This document shows, one piece after another, positions 53,881 through 62,237 of a DNA stretch of 64,000 bases. The translations under genes and the position numbers were made by a program. Below the pieces are notes generated by a model. It did no database searches, had not been told where the DNA came from, and worked only from the letters and a program-made list of their open reading frames with translations. The stretch is from JADJSS01 sp046329815. GTDB lineage: Bacteria; Bacteroidota; Bacteroidia; Chitinophagales; JADIYW01. Location: positions 1,116,001-1,180,000 of the forward strand of contig JAXLTY010000002.1 of assembly GCA_046329815.1 (NCBI GenBank). Direction: 5' to 3'. Position 1 is the stretch's first letter. Each line of letters begins with the position of its first letter.

Positions 53881-55761
53881 CTAATTAGCACGTATAAATG
53901 GTGGTTGCTGCCTAGACAACTGTATTTCTTCTGCTTTTTTGATTAACTTTTGATCGGCAGGAAAACGTAAAAGTAAAACATGAACAATGCTATCTACTTG
54001 ATTCCATTGGTTTTCGCTTTTTAATATCTCAATTAAATTGTCTGCCGAATAATTGAAAAAAGATTCTTTTTCCATTACATACTTGTAATAATATTTTGCT
54101 GAATCTATCCTGTTCAGATTCTGATATGTTACTCCAATATAATTAATGGGCGCTAAAAAGTTAGAATCAATGTTTTTGCATTTTTGGAATTTTTTCAGCG
54201 CTGAATTATAGTCTTCATTATACAAATCGTAAATTCCTTTGATCTGCCAGATCTCTGCAGAATTATCAAAAATAGCAATCGCCTGATCTGCATATTTATT
54301 CGCCATTTTTGCAGTAAAATCTGCTTCCTGGTTGTGCATAGACTTGCGTCTGGCTTTTGACAATGTTTGCTCCATGTACAAACCACTTATTAATTTTAAC
54401 GCATTGAATGATTTTTGAAGATGTGGAATATCGCGCTGAAACAAAGTCATCTGGTCTTTCCATGCAGAAGTTCTGTAAACTGTAAAAAAACTCAGAATAA
54501 TAATTAGACCAAGCAGCCAAACATTTTTATAAATCGTTCTAAATTCGATGTTAGTCAGATCAATCAATAGAGCCGATATTGCTAAACAAAAACCTAAAGA
54601 TGCAATAAAATCGTACCTGTCCATTATAATTCCGGCAACCACTTGCGGCAAGTTGGAAGCATATGCAATACCTAAAAGAAAAAATAAAAAACTAAACAAG
54701 TAAATTTTATTCTTTTTATAAAAAAACAAACATGCCAATCCAATTGATGCATAAATAAAAATCGCTAAAAAATTAATCGGATGAAAAAGCGGCAGCAAAG
54801 GAATTTGGTTGTAACCATAATAAAAATAATAGCCAAACGGAACAACGAGAAACTTCAGATAATACAACATTGTAATGCACGCCATAGATATTCTGTTCAA
54901 ATATGCATCGTTATTATACAACGGACTTTTGGAAGCGTCAAAAAAGATGGACTTTACAATTGGCTGTACCGCATTCGCCTGAAAATGATCGCGAACCGCG
55001 CTAACAATTAAAAATAAGACACCTGTTGATACCGCAATAACTGCCAGTTTTTTTATCGGTATTTCTCTGTAAAAAAAGATCACGAGTAATGGTGCCAGTA
55101 AAAACATGTAGCAATCCAGCTTCGACATAAAACCAATCACCAAAAACAGGAAAATAAACATGAGTCGCCACCATTTTCTGTCATCAAATAGTTTTATAAA
55201 TTGTATTGCACTCAACAAACCAAAAAGCATACTGAACAAATTATCGCGGCTTTTAATATTGGCAACAACACTGACATGATTCGGATGCACTAAAAAAATG
55301 ATTGCAGTTATAAATGCTGTTAAACGTAGTTTTTTTTCATCTTCATAAAATCTAGAAACGACTACAAAGCGGTAAATCGTTATTAATAAAATGCCAAAAA
55401 TGAATGTATTCATTAAATGAGATGTTCCGGGTTTTAATGAACCGAAAAAAAAGCGTTCAAACCAAAAAGAAAGAATCGGAATTGGCCGGTAATCCAAACC
55501 AACATACATTTTTTTGAAAACAGCCAGCATACCTTGAAACGTGTTATCGATGTTGGTTAATTGTCCTATAGAGTACTGATCGTCCAGATTATAATCAAAC
55601 GAAGTCGTCCATCCATACAACAGAATTGCACCAAAAAAAAGTATAAAATAATGTAAAAAATAACTTTCTGCAAATGAAAAAGATGGAGTTGTATTGCTTG
55701 TTTTGGTAAGCTGAACATGCTCTTTTTTAGGTGTTGTTTTACCAGATGAATTGCTTTTCAT
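53881..55761 (-). CDS. TMTC-like GT-C membrane protein with TPR repeats (paralogue)
   Basis: 626 aa from the ATG at 55761; an in-frame ATG at 55788 would add nine residues. It has a polar N-terminus of about 40 residues rich in Lys/Thr (SSGKTTPKKEHVQL), as in the gene at 44355. About ten transmembrane helices follow, with the loop-1 acidic pair in DYNLDDQYSIGQLTNI, and a GYNQIPLLPL motif matching GYNTIAINKI of the paralogue. The C-terminal TPR region (about 470-615) has EIWQIKGIYDLYNEDYNSAL and FLAPINYIGVTYQNLNRIDS. Same inference as for 44355: a possible O-glycosyltransferase of secreted proteins. It is isolated, 271 bp from the lipocalin-like gene and divergent from DUF4184. Confidence 0.75.
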   Translation of the reverse strand: MKSNSSGKTTPKKEHVQLTKTSNTTPSFSFAESYFLHYFILFFGAILLYGWTTSFDYNLDDQYSIGQLTNIDNTFQGMLAVFKKMYVGLDYRPIPILSFWFERFFFGSLKPGTSHLMNTFIFGILLITIYRFVVVSRFYEDEKKLRLTAFITAIIFLVHPNHVSVVANIKSRDNLFSMLFGLLSAIQFIKLFDDRKWWRLMFIFLFLVIGFMSKLDCYMFLLAPLLVIFFYREIPIKKLAVIAVSTGVLFLIVSAVRDHFQANAVQPIVKSIFFDASKSPLYNNDAYLNRISMACITMLYYLKFLVVPFGYYFYYGYNQIPLLPLFHPINFLAIFIYASIGLACLFFYKKNKIYLFSFLFFLLGIAYASNLPQVVAGIIMDRYDFIASLGFCLAISALLIDLTNIEFRTIYKNVWLLGLIIILSFFTVYRTSAWKDQMTLFQRDIPHLQKSFNALKLISGLYMEQTLSKARRKSMHNQEADFTAKMANKYADQAIAIFDNSAEIWQIKGIYDLYNEDYNSALKKFQKCKNIDSNFLAPINYIGVTYQNLNRIDSAKYYYKYVMEKESFFNYSADNLIEILKSENQWNQVDSIVHVLLLRFPADQKLIKKAEEIQLSRQQPPFIRAN

Positions 55762-55812
55762 ATTCAAAGCTAAAATAGAAAAAAACATTGAAACATAAGC
55801 TTAAAATTAGCT

Positions 55813-55820
55813 TATATTTG
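55813..55820 (+). promoter_or_regulatory. -7 box directly before the DUF4184 gene
   Basis: TATATTTG lies 5 nt before the ATG at 55826, so transcription should begin at or next to the start codon (possible leaderless mRNA). Confidence 0.5.
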
Positions 55821-55825
55821 TAGCA

Positions 55826-56596
55826 ATGCCTTACACTTTTGCACATATTGGCTACATTCTTCCAGTTAAAAAAAAGTGGTCGAAATATTTCTCTGTTACC
55901 GGTTTGGTTTTTGGCAGTCTCGCTCCTGATTATGATATTTTATTTCGTTTGACTAAAATACGTTTTCATATTTTTCAGTACGATTTAAAAACAATCTGTT
56001 TCCTGATTTATCCGATCGCATTGTTAAGCGCAATATTTTTTCATTTGGTTTGCAGAAATGTACTTATCAAAAATTTGCCGTCACCATTCTTTGAAAAATA
56101 TCAAAATTATCTTGATTTTGACTTTATTGCTTACCTGAAAAAACACTTTGTTTTATTTTCAGTATCTGTATTTCTTGCCATACTTTTACATTTATTCTTG
56201 GATTTTTGCTGTCATATTTTAGATGCATACCAAGTGAGCGTATTTGTTCAAAGCATTATTCGTATGCAGTATATTTCTAATCAAATCGGCTATTTTTCGA
56301 TGTATTTTTTACCAATCCTGTTTTCCTTATTTGGATTTTATCTGATGTTCAAATCTGAGTTCAAAAATGGTTTAACAAAAATATCATTTGCGCATCCAAA
56401 GCAACAATTATTCTTCTGGTTAACATTATTAATTATAACTGCAATAATAAGTTGTATAAAAATAATCAGCACAGAAAAAGAAAAAGATTACTGGATTGAT
56501 TTGATAGCAATTTCTATCACATCGTCATTCATGGCTGCAACTTATCTCTGTTGTTTTGTTTTTTCTATCAGCCAACGGAAACATATTGTTACTTAG
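55826..56596 (+). CDS. DUF4184-family membrane protein
   Basis: 256 aa. N-terminus MPYTFAHIGYILP and GSLAPDYDILFRL are the DUF4184 signature (conserved His and Asp that may bind metal). Six or so transmembrane helices follow, ending near KHIVT. DUF4184 proteins resemble membrane-bound metal-dependent hydrolase-like proteins (YdjM/LexA-regulated group), but function is unknown. The last 8 bp overlap the convergent glycosyltransferase gene. A consensus -7 box is 5 nt before the ATG. Confidence 0.85.
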   Translation: MPYTFAHIGYILPVKKKWSKYFSVTGLVFGSLAPDYDILFRLTKIRFHIFQYDLKTICFLIYPIALLSAIFFHLVCRNVLIKNLPSPFFEKYQNYLDFDFIAYLKKHFVLFSVSVFLAILLHLFLDFCCHILDAYQVSVFVQSIIRMQYISNQIGYFSMYFLPILFSLFGFYLMFKSEFKNGLTKISFAHPKQQLFFWLTLLIITAIISCIKIISTEKEKDYWIDLIAISITSSFMAATYLCCFVFSISQRKHIVT

Positions 56597-57749
56597 TATT
56601 TGCCTGCTTCATTTCTTCAAATAATTCAAGGTATTTATTTGCCGAATTTTCCCATGAATAATCCTGTAGTATAGACTGTGGCATTTGCTCAGGATATTGA
56701 TAATTCTGCAGAAATTTTTCTTTGTAAAAAACAGTTATTTTTTCAGCGAGCACATTTGCATCATTAAAAGGAATAAAGCTACCATTTACTTGGTCGCGAA
56801 TAATTTCACTGTTGCCACTTACTTTGGTTGCAAAAATATATAAGCCGCACGAAATAGCTTCCAAAACACTTAGTGACATCGCTTCTTCTCTGCTTGGCGC
56901 AATCAAGATATGCGCTTTTTCGTATTCTTCCATCACCTGGCTTTGGCTTATCTTACCTAATAATTCAATATTGATAAGTTGTTCCGTTGAAATATATCTT
57001 TCTAATTCTTCTTTTAATGTTCCATCGCCAATAATTTTTAAATGTATTGGCAAATTATTTTTCTGTAACTGCTGAAACGATTTTATCACAGTTATCGGAT
57101 CTTTCTGAGGCACTAATCTTCCAACGAAAAGTGCCTGAATAATTTTATCAGTTGCATCAAATCCTTTGCGATAACTGTTAGCAAGCAAGCCATTCGGTAT
57201 CACTTTATTTTTTCCGAACTTATACTTTCCTAAAAATGAATCTGCATTTTCTTTCAGTTGCTGTGTAAGTAATACATTATAAGAAGATTTTGACAATATG
57301 TACCTGATGTAAGGAAAGCATAACAAATGCCAAAACAACATCTGTTGCGGACTAAACCAAGGAATATCATGACCATGTGATAAAATCACATATGGCAGTT
57401 TTATTTTTTTTTGTAAAAAGTGAGCAACGGCGCCGCCTGGCAAAGTAAAATTTGCTAAACAAACATCAAACTGATTTTCTTTAAAATAAATCGCTGCATA
57501 TTGTTTTGCTTTCTTTAGCCAGTCATACATTTCAAACGGATTTGACTGAAATGTTTGCTTGCGCAATGATTTTACACGAATAATAGTCAGATTATTTTCA
57601 GAATGATATTCCGGTTCGCCTGCAAACCATGTAGTAAGAATCGTAACAGAATGTGATTTTAAAATAAATTCGTTTGCCAAATGCTGCGTAACAATGCCAG
57701 CACCACCACCTAACGGCGGATATTCATAATTTAAAATCAATATATTCAC
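56589..57749 (-). CDS. GT4-family glycosyltransferase
   Basis: 387 aa using a GTG start at 57749, which gives the canonical NILILNYEYPPLGGGAG N-terminus. A longer in-frame ATG version (from 57830) would add 27 residues of poor quality. GT4 C-terminal landmarks: ALFVGRLVPQKDP, the IGDGTLKEELE segment, EKAHILIAPSREEAMSLSVL and GEIIRD-type ending. It transfers a nucleotide-activated sugar with retention, probably for surface polysaccharide. With the GTG start it is divergent from the carbamoyltransferase gene, 83 bp apart, leaving room for both promoters. Confidence 0.9.
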   Translation of the reverse strand: MNILILNYEYPPLGGGAGIVTQHLANEFILKSHSVTILTTWFAGEPEYHSENNLTIIRVKSLRKQTFQSNPFEMYDWLKKAKQYAAIYFKENQFDVCLANFTLPGGAVAHFLQKKIKLPYVILSHGHDIPWFSPQQMLFWHLLCFPYIRYILSKSSYNVLLTQQLKENADSFLGKYKFGKNKVIPNGLLANSYRKGFDATDKIIQALFVGRLVPQKDPITVIKSFQQLQKNNLPIHLKIIGDGTLKEELERYISTEQLINIELLGKISQSQVMEEYEKAHILIAPSREEAMSLSVLEAISCGLYIFATKVSGNSEIIRDQVNGSFIPFNDANVLAEKITVFYKEKFLQNYQYPEQMPQSILQDYSWENSANKYLELFEEMKQANTK

Positions 57750-57832
57750 AATGGAATGTAGAATTTTATCATGTAGTAAATTTAGAAAAATTGTAGTATT
57801 AAATGTATTTTTATTTTTTGCTGATTTCAAAT

Positions 57833-59635
57833 ATGAAGATTCTCGGAATTTCCTGTTATTATCACGATGCTGCTATTGCTATTATAGAAGATGGCAGGAT
57901 TTTATTTGCCGCACAGGAAGAACGTTATACCAGAATTAAAAATGATGAAAATTTTCCAAGCAATGCGATCAAAAGCGGATTGAGTTTTTGCAAATTCAAT
58001 TTAAATGATTTTGATGCAATCATCTTTTATGAAAAACCGTTTTTAAAATTTGAACGACTACTTGAAACCTATTTACATTTTGCACCAAAAGGCCTGATTT
58101 CATTCATAAAAGCGATGAATACCTGGACAAGCAAAAAATTATTTATCAAATCAGAAATTAAAAATGCATTACACAGTATTGATGAAAATTTTGATAACAA
58201 GAAAGTAAAATTATTATTTTCCGAGCATCACTTGTCACACGCTGCAAGTGCATTTTATCCTTCATCTTTTAAAGAAGCTGCGATTCTTACTATTGATGGT
58301 GTTGGTGAATATACCACTACTTCTTTGGCAATTGGCAATAAAAATAACATACAAATTTTAAAAGAAATTCAATTTCCACATTCGATAGGTTTACTGTATT
58401 CTGCGATCACTTACTATTTAGGTTTTAAAGTTAACAGCGATGAATATAAAGTAATGGGTTTGGCTGCGTATGGCAATAAAGACGCAGATGAAACCAAGCA
58501 ATTTATTGCCACAATTGAAAAAGAATTAATTGAAATAAAAGAAGACGGCTCATATCAATTGAATATGAAAAACTTTTCATTTCCATATAGTTTAAGAATG
58601 GTTCATGATAGAAAATGGGAAACATTATTCGGCATACAAAAAAGAAAGAGTGATGATATTTTAACTCAAAGTCATTGTAATTTAGCTTATGCTTTTCAAA
58701 AAATAACAGAAAAAGTTGTATTGCTATTATGCAAAGAAATTAGAAAAATAACCAGCTCTGAAAATTTATGTTTAGCCGGTGGCGTTGCTCTAAATTCAGT
58801 CATCAATGGAATTATCATCGAGCAACAAATTTTCAAAAATGTATTTATTCAACCGGCAAGTGGCGATGCAGGCGGTGCTTTAGGTGCAGCGTTTATTGCT
58901 TATCATCAATATTTTAATCAGAAAAGAAATATTCAATTTCCGGATGCAATGCAGCAAAGTTTACTTGGAAATAATTTTGGACAATGCGAAACTGACGAAT
59001 TAACAACTCAGCATAAAAATTATATTGTTTGTAAAAATGATGATGAATTGTGCGAGAAAACCGTGCAACATATTGCAGATGGGAAAGTAATTGGCTGGTT
59101 TCAGGATCGAATGGAATTTGGACCACGCGCTTTAGGAAACAGAAGTATCATCGCTGATGCAAGAAATACTGAAATGCAAAAACATTTAAATCTGAAAATA
59201 AAAAACAGGGAAAGTTTTCGTCCTTTTGCGCCGGCAGTTTTAGAAGAAGATGCACAGCATTACTTTGATTTTATTGGCAGTTCACCTTATATGCTGCAAG
59301 TGCATGCAATAAAGAAAGAACATTTAAAATTATTACCAGAAAATTATGCTGAACTTTCTTTAAATGAGAAACTGTACACTGTAAAATCAACAATTCCTGC
59401 TGTTACGCACGTTGATTTGAGTGCGCGCATACAAACCGTAAATAAAGAACAGCATCCGCTTTTTTGGAAATTAATTAATACCTTTAAACAGCAAACAGGT
59501 TGTTCATTAATTATCAATACGAGTTTTAATATTAAAGATGAACCGATTGTTTGCACACCAAAAGATGCTTACAATTGTTTTATCAAAACAAACATGGATA
59601 TTTTGGTCATTGAAAAAACTATATTTTATAAATAA
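57833..59635 (+). CDS. Carbamoyltransferase (TobZ/NodU family)
   Basis: 600 aa from the ATG at 57833, which gives the family start MKILGISCYYHDAAIAI. The N-terminal kinase-like domain (about 1-360) has the YYHDAA motif and FSEHHLSHAASAFYPS, LAGGVALNSVING. The C-terminal YrdC-unrelated carbamoyltransferase domain has GWFQDRMEFGPRALGNRS and LIINTSFNIKDEPIVCTP. It carbamoylates a hydroxyl of a sugar or lipid using carbamoyl phosphate and ATP. It is first in a three-gene unit with DUF5989 and SxtJ-like genes; this grouping is common in polysaccharide loci. Substrate unknown. Confidence 0.93.
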   Translation: MKILGISCYYHDAAIAIIEDGRILFAAQEERYTRIKNDENFPSNAIKSGLSFCKFNLNDFDAIIFYEKPFLKFERLLETYLHFAPKGLISFIKAMNTWTSKKLFIKSEIKNALHSIDENFDNKKVKLLFSEHHLSHAASAFYPSSFKEAAILTIDGVGEYTTTSLAIGNKNNIQILKEIQFPHSIGLLYSAITYYLGFKVNSDEYKVMGLAAYGNKDADETKQFIATIEKELIEIKEDGSYQLNMKNFSFPYSLRMVHDRKWETLFGIQKRKSDDILTQSHCNLAYAFQKITEKVVLLLCKEIRKITSSENLCLAGGVALNSVINGIIIEQQIFKNVFIQPASGDAGGALGAAFIAYHQYFNQKRNIQFPDAMQQSLLGNNFGQCETDELTTQHKNYIVCKNDDELCEKTVQHIADGKVIGWFQDRMEFGPRALGNRSIIADARNTEMQKHLNLKIKNRESFRPFAPAVLEEDAQHYFDFIGSSPYMLQVHAIKKEHLKLLPENYAELSLNEKLYTVKSTIPAVTHVDLSARIQTVNKEQHPLFWKLINTFKQQTGCSLIINTSFNIKDEPIVCTPKDAYNCFIKTNMDILVIEKTIFYK

Positions 59636-59641
59636 AATGCT

Positions 59642-59794
59642 ATGCTGGAATTATTAAAAGACTTGTGGCAATTTCTGATGGAACGTAAAAAGTGGTGGCT
59701 GGCTCCTGTAATTCTTTTCCTAATTTTATTGGCTGTATTAATATTTTTTGGAGGCAGTTCTGCTGTTGCGCCTTTTGTTTATTCGCTTTTTTAA
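59642..59794 (+). CDS. DUF5989-family mini membrane protein
   Basis: A 50-aa protein starting 6 nt after the carbamoyltransferase. MLELLKDLWQFLMERKKWWL is an amphipathic basic N-terminus; APVILFLILLAVLIFF is a single transmembrane helix; the end GGSSAVAPFVYSLF is the conserved DUF5989 tail. Proteins of this family almost always sit between a carbamoyltransferase and an SxtJ-like gene, as here. Its function is unknown, perhaps membrane tethering of the enzyme. It is too short for standard ORF thresholds. Confidence 0.85.
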   Translation: MLELLKDLWQFLMERKKWWLAPVILFLILLAVLIFFGGSSAVAPFVYSLF

Positions 59795-59795
59795 C

Positions 59796-60149
59796 ATGAA
59801 GCATTACTTGGTAAAATACAAAAAGAATCTGCTGCAAATTATTGGTTTGTCTTTAGGTTTCTTATTATTCAGGAAATTAGTATTGCTTTATATTGCCTTG
59901 TTTTTATTAGCATTGCTAATCATTGCACCAACGTATTCTAATTTATTTATTCATTACACTGACAAGCTAATTTCATTCATTGGTAATTGGATAAAATCAG
60001 TTTTACTGTTCTTTTTCTTCGTATTTATTATTATTCCGATTTCAGTATTAATGAAAATCTTTTCAAAAGTAAAAACCGAAAATACTGATTCTTATTTTGT
60101 TGTAAAAAGTGAAGTTACAGAAAAAATAAATTTTGAAAAAATGTGGTAA
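59796..60149 (+). CDS. SxtJ-like membrane protein
   Basis: 117 aa from the ATG at 59796, one base after the stop of the DUF5989 gene. It has three hydrophobic segments: KNLLQIIGLSLGFLLFRKL, LLYIALFLLALLIIAP and IKSVLLFFFFVFIIIPISVL. The C-terminal tail is charged (KVKTENTDSYF). Length, topology and position match the SxtJ family that accompanies carbamoyltransferases (named after the saxitoxin cluster). Function unknown. It converges with the ABC exporter gene, 7 bp away. Confidence 0.85.
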   Translation: MKHYLVKYKKNLLQIIGLSLGFLLFRKLVLLYIALFLLALLIIAPTYSNLFIHYTDKLISFIGNWIKSVLLFFFFVFIIIPISVLMKIFSKVKTENTDSYFVVKSEVTEKINFEKMW

Positions 60150-60156
60150 TTTAAAA

Positions 60157-61908
60157 CTATTGCATTAAAACCAAATTTGCATTTTCGAGTTTATATATTT
60201 TATCAAAATGATGTAATGAAGAAACTCTGTGTGTAATCATAATCACCGTTAGGTTATTTTTTTTTGATATTTTATAAATGGTTTCCAGAATTTCCGTTTC
60301 ATTTTCTTTGTCCAATGCACTGGTGATTTCGTCTAAGATCAATATCTGTGCTTGTTTATATAATGCACGCGCAACAGCAATGCGTTGTCGTTGTCCACCT
60401 GATAAACGTGCGCCTTGCTCACCTACCATATATTGCAAGCCATCCGGTAAAGCAGCAACAAAATCAATCAAATTGACTGCTTGCAATACTTGATCAATTC
60501 GTTTGTAATCAATTTCATTTACTGTTTCGCCAATAGCAATATTTTCCACCAGCGATTTATCAAACAAATAAAAATCCTGTGAGACATAAGCTATTAAATG
60601 TTTAATTTGATTGAAATTATCCAATGGTTTGTTATCAATCAGATAACTACCGGATTGTGGTTGTAAAAAACCTGCAAACAAATTACCTAATGTAGTTTTC
60701 CCGATTCCTGATTCACCGATTATTACTACAAAATCACCTTTCGAAATGGTGATGGAAATATTCTTCAAGATTACATTTTCACTATCCGGATAACTAAACG
60801 AAACATGTTTCCATATCAAATCTTGCTTGAAAGTCAATTTATTGTTATTACTGCCATTGGGTTCTGTTTCTTTTACAGCATCTAAATAATCAAAAATATA
60901 GGACGATGATTTTATACGGATAATATTAAACAGAATCTCATTGATCGATGGCATTAAACGGTAGGCAGCGGTTGCAAATGTAATTAGAATCAGCACCAGG
61001 TCTGTTGGTGTGAATTTGAGAAAAAACACGGCAACACCGTATAAAATTCCGATCGCTAGTATAACCACAATTTCGATGATGCGTCGTGGCATAGCTTCAA
61101 ATAAAAACACTTTTTGATAGATTAAAAATAAATTTTTAAAAACCGATGCGATTTTACTTACAAAAAATTGTTCTTTATTAAACAACTTAACATCAATATA
61201 CGCTTGAATGCCTTCTATACCGATTTTATATGACTCTAATTCCAGCTTACCTAATTCTTCAGAATAAAACGCCAGTCTTCGCTTTGCAAATTTCATTAGG
61301 AAAAAACTAATTGGGAAAATAGTCGTTAAAACCAGAATAATCACAACAGGATAATAAAATAAAAGCATTGTTGCAACTAAAAGTATTACAAAACAATCGT
61401 GAATCAGGTAAAAAACAGGTAATACTATTGCTATTGAAAACTGCACCGGCGCAGTTGCAACATATCGCAAGTAATCGATTGCATTTTTATTATTTTTTTC
61501 AATGTACGATTCGTTATAAAAACGATCATATTGCCTGTAGAGCAGATCTTCTGAAACGGAAAAAGCAAATTTGTTTTGTAACTGTGTAATAAAAAGTGAA
61601 AATAAATTTTTTACTAAAAAAACAAAAGCAACGCCTAACAACAAGAATAAAATAAAAATGTTTGCTGACGTAAAACCCATGAAATTATAAATTGCATTAA
61701 GTATAGCATTAGATTGTATTGGCGAAGAATCATTGATCAGGTAAATAATCGGAATAATAGATGCGAATGTAAGAACATCAATTATCGACAAAAGAAAAGT
61801 TATAAAAAGTATAAAATGAAATTCTCTCTTTTTTACGGAATAAAAAATCTGGAACGTCTTTTTTAATAACGCGCTAAATGATATTGTATGTTCATTCGTA
61901 TTCTGCAA
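60157..61908 (-). CDS. MsbA-like ABC exporter (fused permease/ATPase)
   Basis: 583 aa half-transporter. Six transmembrane helices fill about 25-320. The nucleotide-binding domain has Walker A GESGIGKTTLG (about 391-401), Q-loop AYVSQDFYLF, signature LSGGQRQRIAVARAL and Walker B ILILDEITSALD with the following Glu catalytic site, and the H-loop in ITHRVSS. It functions as a homodimer exporting a lipid, lipid-linked sugar or peptide. With glycosyltransferase, carbamoyltransferase and nucleotide-sugar dehydrogenase genes around it, an envelope glycan export role is plausible (inference). Confidence 0.93.
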   Translation of the reverse strand: MQNTNEHTISFSALLKKTFQIFYSVKKREFHFILFITFLLSIIDVLTFASIIPIIYLINDSSPIQSNAILNAIYNFMGFTSANIFILFLLLGVAFVFLVKNLFSLFITQLQNKFAFSVSEDLLYRQYDRFYNESYIEKNNKNAIDYLRYVATAPVQFSIAIVLPVFYLIHDCFVILLVATMLLFYYPVVIILVLTTIFPISFFLMKFAKRRLAFYSEELGKLELESYKIGIEGIQAYIDVKLFNKEQFFVSKIASVFKNLFLIYQKVFLFEAMPRRIIEIVVILAIGILYGVAVFFLKFTPTDLVLILITFATAAYRLMPSINEILFNIIRIKSSSYIFDYLDAVKETEPNGSNNNKLTFKQDLIWKHVSFSYPDSENVILKNISITISKGDFVVIIGESGIGKTTLGNLFAGFLQPQSGSYLIDNKPLDNFNQIKHLIAYVSQDFYLFDKSLVENIAIGETVNEIDYKRIDQVLQAVNLIDFVAALPDGLQYMVGEQGARLSGGQRQRIAVARALYKQAQILILDEITSALDKENETEILETIYKISKKNNLTVIMITHRVSSLHHFDKIYKLENANLVLMQ

Positions 61909-62034
61909 ATTAGACTCGTATCTCTTAATCTGTGTAAAGATATAAAATAGAATAAAGAAGTTTTCATTTACCTAAACTTCAAGTCAATAAAATAAATAAA
62001 ACGAACTGAATACTTATATTTGAAATACATTCCA

Positions 62035-62208
62035 ATGAAAGTACTTAAAACAACAGGACTGATTTTATTAGTTATAATTCATGCTGCATTTTTAATTTAT
62101 TTCGGCATTTCAGCATTCACCACAACTTTGCTTTTTTATTATTTAATCTATCTTTTATTCAAAGTATTTTTTGGTCTTTCTTACCGGACAAAAAAGATAT
62201 TCTCTTAA
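62035..62208 (+). pseudogene. N-terminal fragment of the SGNH-type protein (frameshift)
   Basis: The frame from the ATG at 62035 reads MKVLKTTGLILLVIIHAAFL then another hydrophobic stretch and FKVFFGLSYRTKKIFS*, 57 aa. Downstream, the next frame is open long before any start and reads WSFLPDKKDILLKNTAVLLS and a hydrophobic helix into the protein at 62238. Adding one T to the six-T run at 62167-62172 gives the seamless join LFKVFFWSFLPDKKDILLK. So the fragment and the following CDS appear to be one gene of about 408 aa. A -7 box TATATTTG lies at 62015-62022. Confidence 0.6.
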
Positions 62209-62237
62209 AAAATACAGCAGTACTTTTATCATTACTA

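Noticed and set aside
57750..57830. Upstream ATG extension of the GT4 gene
   Set aside because: It adds low-quality residues and runs into the region needed for the divergent carbamoyltransferase promoter; the GTG at 57749 gives the standard N-terminus.
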